From NCBI GenBank assembly GCA_022572185.1, contig JACZWL010000027.1, positions 1 to 43,954 on the forward strand: a DNA stretch of 43,954 bases. Reading direction: 5' to 3'. The translations under genes and the position numbers were made by a program. The notes below the pieces were generated by a model. The model did not search any database and was not told the DNA's origin. It saw nothing but the letters and a program-made list of their open reading frames with translations. Shown in pieces: positions 33,841-41,407 of this stretch; within the stretch, counting starts at the first letter, position 1; each line of letters begins with the position of its first letter. This DNA comes from Pseudomonadota bacterium. GTDB taxonomy: Bacteria > Pseudomonadota > Gammaproteobacteria > Steroidobacterales > Woeseiaceae.

Positions 33841-34242
33841 ATGGTGAGAAAGTTAGATTTAATCGATGTACTGGCACTGCTTCTTATCGTCGTTGGTGCA
33901 GGCCTTTATGCGTATGGTTTATTCCTGGATCCGCCTTCGTCCCTCGAAGAGCTGGTGCTTACCTAGTTCGGAGACTGGACGCCGGGATTTATCATCGATG
34001 GTGTCCTATTGCTGACCATTAATAGTGTGATTCACATGCACGAGCGACGGCGCGTCATCAGTCAGGTTGGCAGTCTGAGCAATGAGTTTGCCCTGGATGC
34101 CGTGCGCCGTTGTCGTGACGAGGGGTGACTACAGAGTGGCAAAATGAATGACATGCGTCTGGTGAATCGCCCAGGTGATTGTGTATTACGACCGATCAAA
34201 CGACTGAAAATTCTGTTTCGCGAACTCGAAATCTGCGGATAG
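33841..34242 (+). pseudogene. Pentapeptide-type two-TM protein with nonsense codons
   Basis: The frame from ATG 33841 reads MVRKLDLIDVLALLLIVVGA, GLYAYGLFLDPPSSLEELVLT, then TAG at codon 42, then FGDWTPGFIIDGVLLLTINS, VIHMHERRRVISQVGSLSNE, FALDAVRRCRDEG, a TGA, and LQSGKMNDMRLVNRPG. This matches the N-terminal part of proteins that precede pentapeptide repeats (two TM segments, then RR.I...K..LI.QMGS..N.FA.EAVR..RA.GWL). TGA stands where Trp (TGG) is expected. No pentapeptide repeats follow: the frame ends at 34242, six bases before the MscS start. It is a decayed gene. Confidence 0.7.
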
Positions 34243-34247
34243 TGTTT

Positions 34248-37200
34248 ATGCAACTGCAATTCAAAAATTTTGCCTCCCTACTGCTGCTCATCGGCGGGAT
34301 TGGCATTACGCCAGCGCTATTTGCTCAGACTGCAGATCTTACGCTGGGTTTAGTTGACGCTCGCCTGGAGATTCTTCGCGATAGTGGCGCCGCAAGTACG
34401 GATGAAATGATTCAGGCATACGAAGTTGCGCGAAACCGACTAAATGATGCCGCATCCTTCAATCGTGATGCTGCCAGATACGTAGATGCGCTTTCCAGCG
34501 CACCGAGGCGGCAAACTGAAATCCAGGCGCGAATTGACGAGTTCGACGGCAATGAGATCACGTCAGAGGAAGTCGCGGGCTTGTCAGGCGAGGAACTGGA
34601 ATCACGACTGACGTTGACGCGTAGCGAACGCCACGACTTAGAGAATTTGCTGGATAGTTACGAGCGGCGGTTGGCGAGCCGAGAGACGCAGTCCGACCTG
34701 CTCAGGACACGCCGCAACGAGATTTCGCAGCGTCTTGGTGAGATCGATGAGGCGGAGCTGTCCATCGACCGGGATGCAATTCCAACCATGACCGAAGCCT
34801 TACAATGGGGCGCGGCGGCGGAGTATATGGCCCTCGTTGCGGAACAACGGGCCAACGTGGCACAACTCGGCAGTCAACGGGTTCGTTATAGCGTCTTGCA
34901 GGCGGAACGTGCAGAAATGTTGCTCAGAATCGACACGCTCGTCGGGCAGGTGCGTGCGCTGGAGCAGGGCTTGCGGCGCAGCTTGTCTGATGAGGCTCAG
35001 CCGGATGACCTCGGAATCGACGATGACGATCCGGTCTACGCCATTGCGAATGTCCTAATGATGGAATATGCGCGACTCCGAGCGCAACGACTCGACATTG
35101 AAGGGCTTCTCGATGCAGCCAGCGCACAGCGGGATGCAGTCACGCGAAGCACACGTGCACTCGGCGAACGCTTCGCAACAGCCCGCCGGATGGTGGACTT
35201 CGCCTCTGAGAGCGATGCCCTTGGAGCCATACTGCTTGCGTACTGGGAAGATATTGATTCTTATCGCCTTGCCGATCCTACAACCCAGTTGTCTCAGCAC
35301 TTGGGCGATACTGTAATTAGCCACATTCATCATGAGGAGGCGCTCGCGGAAATCGCCAACGTGTCCGGCTACATTACTGGCCGGATTCGAGACGCGGGCC
35401 TGGATCCCGCCACAATCGCGGAGGCGAGCAGAGACGTGCTGGTCGAACTCGCTCGCTCCAGGCGAGAACAGTTGCGAAGAATCATCGAAGTGGAGTCCGA
35501 CTATATATTCGCGCTGAGTGAGCTTGAGGCCGATCACTCTCAGCTCACAACTACTATAGACGAATACGAGAAATATCTTGGTGTACTGATTCTCTGGAAG
35601 CCGAGCCGTCAGCGGCTATGGAAATTCAATCCACGTGCATTGCCCGCCGAGATCAGCAGCGTTATGGGCAAATTGCGGGAGAGTGACACCACCATCGAGC
35701 CGACTTTTGTTATTTTACTTTTATTTGCGAGCACCCTGTTCATCACACGGCGACGCATGTGGGACGCACAACTTGTGCAGAATACTCCCATCCTGCGACC
35801 CAGAAGTGATTCCATTCGTTTTACCCTCGTTGCCCTCTTCTTGAGCGGTCTTCGCGCATTGCCGGCGACGCTGCTAATTGTTGCCATAGGCACATTGTTT
35901 TCGCGAGACACCACATCGGCGACGGCTTCTCTGTCCACCGCACCCAATTTCATCGCCGTTGTACTGTTCGTCTTGATCTTCACGCGTACCCTGTGTGATG
36001 AAAACGAGGTTGCCAGAGCACACTTCGGATGGCGTTCGAACGCGTGCGACCAGTGGCTTGAAGACGCAAGCTGGCTGATTCGCTGGTGGCTCCCGATAGC
36101 CGCCCTCGCGGCAATTGTCTTCATGCTGGCCGACGATACAGCGGCCGTCGGTCGGCTCACGCTGCTGCTTGCGATAGGTGTCCTCATCGGGCGTCTCGTC
36201 AGCAATTGCAGGCGAGGCGCGCGGGTCAACGAGTGGCGATGGTCGATCGTCACCGTGAACCGCTTACGACTGATGTTTGTCGCCATCCTCATCCTATTGG
36301 CCGCAGGCGTGTTTTGGGGCCTTCGATATTCGGTCGGTATCATCAGTATCAGCCTGCTAGCCACGGTCTGTATCGGTGCAGGGCTGTTACTCGTTCATAG
36401 TCTGCTGATGCGTTGGCTACGAGTCGTCCACCGGCGGCTGCGATTCGCAGAACTATGGAGCGCAAGAACGAAGAAAGCAACTGGCGAGATTGATGCGATC
36501 GAGGAAGACCAGACCGGATTGCTTGAAATCAGCGAAGCAACGACGCGATTACTGCATGTGCTTACCATGGTTGTGACTGTTGTCGCTTTGTTGTATATCT
36601 GGGCCCCACTGTTACCCGCTTTTGATCTGCTGTCCGAGGTGACTCTATGGACATCGAGCAGCGTTGTGGAGGGCGAATCGGTAGTTACGCGGATCACGCT
36701 TGAGACACTGGTCGTAGTCATTTTTCTGGTCAGCGTCACCTTAGCCGCGGCTCACAACCTGCCAGCCCTGGTCGAACTGGTGCTGCGCTCACGCACTGAC
36801 ATGACCGCGAGCGGCCGCTATACCACCAGCACCCTGATAAGTTACGTAATCATCGGCGTCGGCATAATCAGCGCCTTGTCGGCCCTCGGGCTGCATTGGT
36901 CGCAGTTACAATGGTTGATTGCAGCGCTGGCTGTTGGCATCGGATTTGGCCTGCAGGAAATAGTCGCTAATTTTATCAGCGGCCTGATCATCCTTTTTGA
37001 GCGACCGATCCGTGTTGGCGACATTGTCACCGTCGGTGACAAAGACGGCGAAGTAAGCAAAATTCGAATCAGGGCTACTACGATTCGCGATTTCGACGGC
37101 AAAGAGCTGCTGGTGCCCAATAAAGATTTCATCACCGGCCACCTGTTGAACTGGACGCTGACGGATTCAAACATGCGGATTTTTATTCCGGTAGGCATCG

Positions 37201-37508
37201 CCTATGGCAGCGATGTGGAAAAAGCACTGAGAATACTGGGCGAAGTCGTTGCGGATCACTCCAGTGTGCTAAAAGAACCTGAACCACGGATTACGTTCGA
37301 GGATTTCGGTGACAACGCGCTGGAGCTATCGCTACGATGTTTCCTCGGTAAAATCGAAGGTTGGCGGAGAATCGTCACAGAACTCCGCCGGGATATCTAT
37401 AAGCGCTTCAACGAGGCTGGAATTGTCATCGCGTTTCCACAGCGGGATGTGCATCTGGATTCACAGCAGCCGATCCGTATTGTTGTCGATCCAACGCCAA
37501 CTGATTAA
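34248..37508 (+). CDS. Large MscS-family mechanosensitive channel (MscK/MscM type)
   Basis: This protein of about 1086 residues starts at ATG 34248, since the ORF upstream is pseudogene sequence. The signal peptide ends ALFAQ. A long periplasmic coiled-coil region (~30-450, rich in Arg/Glu heptads) is followed by about eight membrane segments (~505-880). The MscS core is at the C-terminus: LHWSQLQWLIAALAVGIGFGLQE (pore helix TM3), IVANFISGLIILFERPIRVGD, VTVGDKDGEVSKIRIRATTI, LVPNKDFITGHLLNWTL. The architecture is that of MscK, MscM (YjeP) and YbiO. It opens under membrane tension and protects against hypo-osmotic shock. It appears monocistronic. Confidence 0.9.
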   Translation: MQLQFKNFASLLLLIGGIGITPALFAQTADLTLGLVDARLEILRDSGAASTDEMIQAYEVARNRLNDAASFNRDAARYVDALSSAPRRQTEIQARIDEFDGNEITSEEVAGLSGEELESRLTLTRSERHDLENLLDSYERRLASRETQSDLLRTRRNEISQRLGEIDEAELSIDRDAIPTMTEALQWGAAAEYMALVAEQRANVAQLGSQRVRYSVLQAERAEMLLRIDTLVGQVRALEQGLRRSLSDEAQPDDLGIDDDDPVYAIANVLMMEYARLRAQRLDIEGLLDAASAQRDAVTRSTRALGERFATARRMVDFASESDALGAILLAYWEDIDSYRLADPTTQLSQHLGDTVISHIHHEEALAEIANVSGYITGRIRDAGLDPATIAEASRDVLVELARSRREQLRRIIEVESDYIFALSELEADHSQLTTTIDEYEKYLGVLILWKPSRQRLWKFNPRALPAEISSVMGKLRESDTTIEPTFVILLLFASTLFITRRRMWDAQLVQNTPILRPRSDSIRFTLVALFLSGLRALPATLLIVAIGTLFSRDTTSATASLSTAPNFIAVVLFVLIFTRTLCDENEVARAHFGWRSNACDQWLEDASWLIRWWLPIAALAAIVFMLADDTAAVGRLTLLLAIGVLIGRLVSNCRRGARVNEWRWSIVTVNRLRLMFVAILILLAAGVFWGLRYSVGIISISLLATVCIGAGLLLVHSLLMRWLRVVHRRLRFAELWSARTKKATGEIDAIEEDQTGLLEISEATTRLLHVLTMVVTVVALLYIWAPLLPAFDLLSEVTLWTSSSVVEGESVVTRITLETLVVVIFLVSVTLAAAHNLPALVELVLRSRTDMTASGRYTTSTLISYVIIGVGIISALSALGLHWSQLQWLIAALAVGIGFGLQEIVANFISGLIILFERPIRVGDIVTVGDKDGEVSKIRIRATTIRDFDGKELLVPNKDFITGHLLNWTLTDSNMRIFIPVGIAYGSDVEKALRILGEVVADHSSVLKEPEPRITFEDFGDNALELSLRCFLGKIEGWRRIVTELRRDIYKRFNEAGIVIAFPQRDVHLDSQQPIRIVVDPTPTD

Positions 37509-37870
37509 TTTCCGGCCGTTCTCAAGATCCGTATTAGATGCGACGTTCGATGCCTTTGATCTCGTACTAGATGGCTGCTGAATGGCGCGACGAATTTACT
37601 CCAAAAACTGGGGGCTTCCACTTCTCTAGCATGACCAAATCCACCATCGTCGTAACTGGCGTAATTGCTGTGCTGCGAGCGTTGCTCACTGCCGCGGGCG
37701 AGTTCATATAACGCCCATTAAGATTGTGTCGCGAATATCTTCTCATAATTCGCCGGCGCGCTGTTTTACGATGAGTGAGAGCGGCGCGGACCCGCGTCGA
37801 ATATTCTCCCCACAAGCAATTCCCTAACAGGATGAGTGGACCAAAGCTCCTACCTTGACAGATACATTGG
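37509..37870. other. Intergenic region, no supported gene
   Basis: There are short open frames on both strands but none with a ribosome site or known family. A degenerate palindrome, GGACCAAAGCTCC, lies at 37838-37850, just before the 77-bp repeat. Confidence 0.35.
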
Positions 37871-37947
37871 GTGCTAACACCCGGGTCTAATGGATCACTT
37901 TTGGATGCAAATCAACACCTAAGGCCTATAGGACCAAAGTCCAATAC
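37871..37947 (+). repeat. 77-bp dispersed repeat, copy 2
   Basis: Same orientation as copy 1 at 9081-9157, with five mismatches. It starts with hairpin GGGTG-CTAA-CACCC and ends with the palindrome. It lies downstream of the MscS gene and of the hybrid kinase, which converge here. Confidence 0.85.
37931..37942. promoter_or_regulatory. GGACCAAAGTCC palindrome in 77-bp repeat copy 2
   Basis: Sequence context TATAGGACCAAAGTCCAATAC. No gene starts nearby on either strand, so if it is functional it does not serve an obvious protein gene. Confidence 0.4.
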
Positions 37948-38028
37948 GCCTTAGCTGTTGATGTGCCTCCTTTATTCATCCACCTATGGATCAATAGAGG
38001 ATGCAAATTATCAGAATCAGTGGCTTCC

Positions 38029-40044
38029 TTATAATGAGTTTTTTGCCTGATCCAAAACCTCGCGGACCACTCGCATCAACTGCGTTGGCGCTAACGGTTT
38101 TTGTAGGAATGCGCTGATCCTTAAGGCTTTGCTGCTCTCGGGAGTAATGGTCGGGCTATGGCCAGTACATATGATGATGGGGATGTCGGGCCTGAGTTTT
38201 AACAAGGCAGTCGCAAGTTTTTCGCCTGTCATGTTGGGCATGGTTTGGTCGGTCACTACCAGATTGAAATGGTCGGGATTTGCCGCAAAAATCTCCATAG
38301 CCTGTTGCCCGTCGGAAACAGTCGTTACGATGTATCCAAACCGTTCCAAACAATCATGTCCCAGATTTCTAATCGATTTCTCGTCATCTACGAATAGAAT
38401 ATTCTCGGTGCCAGTGTAGTCCTGCACGTCACCTCGGGATTCGGGTAGCTTTTCTACAGGCCCTTCAGCAAGTGGCAAGAAGACCTCAAAGATCGATCCT
38501 TTTTCTGCCTCGCTGGAGACTTTAATGCCCCCCGCATGGTCCTGGACAATTCCGAATACGGTGGAAAGCCCAAGGCCCGTTCCTTGGCCCACCTCCCGCG
38601 TGGTGAAAAACGGGTCGAAGATCTTCGCCTGGGTCTCATCATCCATGCCAACCCCGCTATCGGTTACGGTCAACCGACAGTAATCGCCATGAATTTTTGT
38701 GCCGTTAAAGCACACAATTCCTGCAACCTCTGAGGAATCCAGAGTTATTGTGATTTTTCCGATGTCCAAAATCGCTTGCCCCGCATTCGTGCAGATATTC
38801 ACCACTACTTGGTACATTTGGGTGGAATCGCAGAACACAGGCACTATACCGTCAGGTATTTTTTCCTCGATTGTAATGTTTGCGGGGAGGGCCGCGCGCA
38901 TCAGTTTCATCGCCTCTTTGATGACAGGAACAAGATCGCAAACATGTTTGACGCCCTGACTGCGCCGGCTGAACATGAGGACCTGAGACACCAGATCTTT
39001 GGCCCTCTGTGCGGCGCTGGTGATTTCTTTCAGATCCGTATATTCCTGGCTGTCGGCATCGAATTTTTCCAAGAGCAAATCGGCATATATGAATATCGGG
39101 TAAAGAATATTATTGAAGTCGTGAGCAATCCCCCCGGACAGTGTGCCGAGGGCTTCCATCTTCTGTGATTGACGGAGTTGTTCTTCTGCTTCCTTAATTT
39201 TGGTAGTTTCAATTACCGTTATCCCTATACCCTTGGGCTTTTTCTTTGCTCCGAGTATCGGGAAAAATGAATGCAGCCAATGACGGGTTGCACCGGGTTG
39301 GCTTAAAGTTTCGCCGGTGATTTCTTCATGTATTATGGGCTGACCCGTCCGCAGTATGCCCCGAAATCTTTTCTCAACAGCGAGTCCGAGCGGCCCCGGC
39401 AATATGTCGCGGGGACGTTTATGGATATGGTTCTCGATGCTAATGCCATTAATGTCCGCTAATGTCTCATTGACGTTGATGTAACGAAATTCCAAATCAA
39501 ATATGGCCATTCCAACAGGGGCAGTGGCGATATAGGAATCAAGTAAAGCCCTGCTCTCTTGTAATGCCACCTCGGCCTGTTTGAGTTCGGTAATGTCTTT
39601 CAGGAAACCCCGAAGCACTTGAGGCGTACCGTTCTCGGTGGCGACGTTAACAACATCATTTAGCCACACCGTACGCCCGTCTGCCGCGATCATGCGGTAT
39701 TCAAACTCGAAATCGGTCAGTGTCTTAGAGGACGTCTCACAGAATTTGATGGCGAAATCCCGATCTGCGGGGTGTAAATGAGACACCCAGAAATCCTTCT
39801 CATACCATTGCTCAGCCGGATACCCGAGAAGGGTCTCAACCTGATGACCGATATACGTGAACAGCCAGGTCTGAGCGTCTGCTTCCCAAGGAATGATGTT
39901 GGTCGCGTCTAAGAGGCGCTGGCGGCGTATTTCATCAACCCGCGACTGCTCGTTGACGCCGCTCATTTGGGGCTCAAATTTCATGTCCAAGATATTTAGC
40001 TGGTCTAGGGGCCTAGAAGTCCACGCTCGCCCAGACCAGGCCAT
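38029..40044 (-). CDS. PAS-PAS hybrid histidine kinase with C-terminal receiver
   Basis: This 671-residue soluble kinase starts at ATG 40044 with AGAGG 5 bp away (MKFEPQ at 39984 is an alternative). Order: PAS with PAC (~45-160, WLFTYIGHQVETLLGYPAEQW), second PAS (~165-290), HisKA with SGGIAHDFNN (His308), an ATPase domain (N box NICTNAGQAIL, TDSGVGMDDE, GQGTGLGLSTVFGIV), and a receiver with phospho-acceptor Asp599 in VVTDQTMPNMTG and Lys in LQKPLAP. No membrane segment is seen, so it senses a cytoplasmic or redox signal. The output partner is unknown; a single-domain receiver and a kinase-regulator lie 0.9-3 kb upstream on the same strand. Confidence 0.9.
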   Translation of the reverse strand: MAWSGRAWTSRPLDQLNILDMKFEPQMSGVNEQSRVDEIRRQRLLDATNIIPWEADAQTWLFTYIGHQVETLLGYPAEQWYEKDFWVSHLHPADRDFAIKFCETSSKTLTDFEFEYRMIAADGRTVWLNDVVNVATENGTPQVLRGFLKDITELKQAEVALQESRALLDSYIATAPVGMAIFDLEFRYINVNETLADINGISIENHIHKRPRDILPGPLGLAVEKRFRGILRTGQPIIHEEITGETLSQPGATRHWLHSFFPILGAKKKPKGIGITVIETTKIKEAEEQLRQSQKMEALGTLSGGIAHDFNNILYPIFIYADLLLEKFDADSQEYTDLKEITSAAQRAKDLVSQVLMFSRRSQGVKHVCDLVPVIKEAMKLMRAALPANITIEEKIPDGIVPVFCDSTQMYQVVVNICTNAGQAILDIGKITITLDSSEVAGIVCFNGTKIHGDYCRLTVTDSGVGMDDETQAKIFDPFFTTREVGQGTGLGLSTVFGIVQDHAGGIKVSSEAEKGSIFEVFLPLAEGPVEKLPESRGDVQDYTGTENILFVDDEKSIRNLGHDCLERFGYIVTTVSDGQQAMEIFAANPDHFNLVVTDQTMPNMTGEKLATALLKLRPDIPIIICTGHSPTITPESSKALRISAFLQKPLAPTQLMRVVREVLDQAKNSL

Positions 40045-40297
40045 GCCTCCCTCTAAAAGTACGTATTACTCTTAGGGCCGATTTTACCCACATCTAGCGG
40101 CCAGCCGACCCAAAAACTGAATGAAATTGCATGGATTACGAGTCTCCGACGTCTGAACGTTTGCTCTGGGTCGTTTGCGGCCTGTCGTCATCCTATCAGC
40201 TCAACGACCGCTATTGAGTTGCCATCTCAACCGGTCAACGCAAATCACCACAAAATCAAATACTTGCTAATAGAGGCATGGTTGGTACGCTTTCCTG

Positions 40298-40768
40298 ATG
40301 GTGCGTGATCTGGCCATTCTTGTCATCCAGCTGATTATGATGATTGCTCGTTTTTTCCACCCCGGCGACGCTCGTTTGATCGTCACCGAATTGCTGCTCG
40401 TCAAGTACCAGCTGCTGGTTCTGAATCGCTCACGGGAACGAGCGCTGAACCTTCGGCCAATGGATCAAGTTATTGCAGGGCTTTATGCTGGATTCATGCG
40501 CTCGCCCGGCTGAACCGCTTAGTCATCACCTTGAACTCATCAAAGCTCTTGAGTTCTCACCGTGATCACATCATCGTACTCGGCCCAGGACATTTGAAGC
40601 GCGTCCTGAGTCAATATGTAGGCCATTACAAGGAATTGAGAAGCCATCTCTCCTTACAATAAGGACTCTCCGGATCGGAGACCAAGTCAGTCAGCCGACC
40701 AGGGTCGAATCGCCGAACTCACGATGGTCAGTGGGCTTCATCACAAGTACACACGAAAAGCGGTCTGA
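40298..40768 (+). pseudogene. Integrase/transposase remnant, core deleted
   Basis: The N-terminal ~70 codons (MVRDLAILVIQLIMMIARFF, LLLVKYQLLVLNRSRERALN) match DDE integrases of a common gammaproteobacterial group. The frame stops at 40511-40513. A C-terminal block resumes at 40558: HHIIVLGPGHLKRVLSQYV-type sequence (written HRDHIIVLG in this copy), then HYKELRSHLSLQ and TAA at 40660-40662. The last stretch follows in another frame (GRIAELTMVSGLHHKYTRKAV, TGA at 40766-40768). The DDE core is missing and there are at least two frame breaks. The flanks, 40045-40297 and 40769-40979, hold nothing else recognised. Confidence 0.75.
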
Positions 40769-40979
40769 AATGATAGATTCGATTTTTCAGGTGGGACAGG
40801 TCGTAACTGCTTTCGAATCATCTGCTGGACGATGCTCGGCTCAGTCGTTACCAGCCGTGGTGGATAACAAAATTAAGGAGAGTCAGGCTAAGACCAAGGG
40901 CCGCGTGTATCCTACAAGTGCCTGTGCATAGGTAAAGAATGGGCGTGGTTTTTGCATTGACCACCCTCGTCTCTGCATC

Positions 40980-41351
40980 CTAAATCGAGATCGCCTTTAA
41001 AATGGCGTCATGCAGCGAACTCGCGTCACAAGGCTTGCTCAGAATTGCGACACTACCTACCGATTGCGCTCGATTGATAATTATCTTGTCATTTTGTCCC
41101 GAGATAAATATTGTCGGAATATCTCGACCTGATGCTGCGAGCAAGGCGTGCAATTCAAACCCATCCATGTCGGGCATCATGACATCGACAATGAGACATG
41201 AGGCCTGGTCAACATAGGGTCCGTCCAAACAGTCACGACCGGATGCAAGAAGTTGAATATCGAAACCGAATGACCTGACCATTCGACCCAAGGCACGCCG
41301 TACAGACTTGTCATCGTCAACAATACATATCAGGTTAGAAACCTCTCCCAT
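40980..41351 (-). CDS. Single-domain response regulator (receiver only)
   Basis: This 123-residue protein is a complete receiver: ICIVDDDKSVRRALGRM (acid pocket), phospho-acceptor Asp56 in LIVDVMMPDMDG, FISGQ, and Lys in LSKPCD. There is no output domain. It closely follows the style of the receiver in the fused kinase-regulator directly upstream (56-bp gap), so it may act as a phosphate sink or a diffusible partner of the kinases here. A degenerate palindrome lies just upstream. No Shine-Dalgarno is apparent. Confidence 0.85.
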   Translation of the reverse strand: MGEVSNLICIVDDDKSVRRALGRMVRSFGFDIQLLASGRDCLDGPYVDQASCLIVDVMMPDMDGFELHALLAASGRDIPTIFISGQNDKIIINRAQSVGSVAILSKPCDASSLHDAILKAISI

Positions 41352-41388
41352 GCCGAAATCATAGTTCTTTTTCGCAGAGGTGAATATT

Positions 41389-41400
41389 AGACTTTAGTCG
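41389..41400. promoter_or_regulatory. AGACTTTAGTCG palindrome-like site before the receiver gene
   Basis: It is a diverged version of the recurring palindrome (TATTAGACTTTAGTCGTAC here; TATAGGACTTTGGTCCAATGTAC elsewhere), in the 56-bp gap between the kinase-regulator and receiver genes. On the minus strand AACTAT begins 28 bp from its centre, the spacing seen at the elements. This would imply feedback control, with an almost leaderless transcript. Confidence 0.35.
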
Positions 41401-41407
41401 TACGACT

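Noticed and set aside
33841-34242. Stop-codon recoding (amber or opal readthrough) in the pentapeptide-type frame
   Set aside because: No other gene in the window uses internal TAG or TGA, and the gene also lacks its repeats, so simple decay is enough.
37571-37711. 46-codon plus-strand ORF with a hydrophobic stretch
   Set aside because: No ribosome site, no known family, and it lies in decayed intergenic DNA between converging genes.
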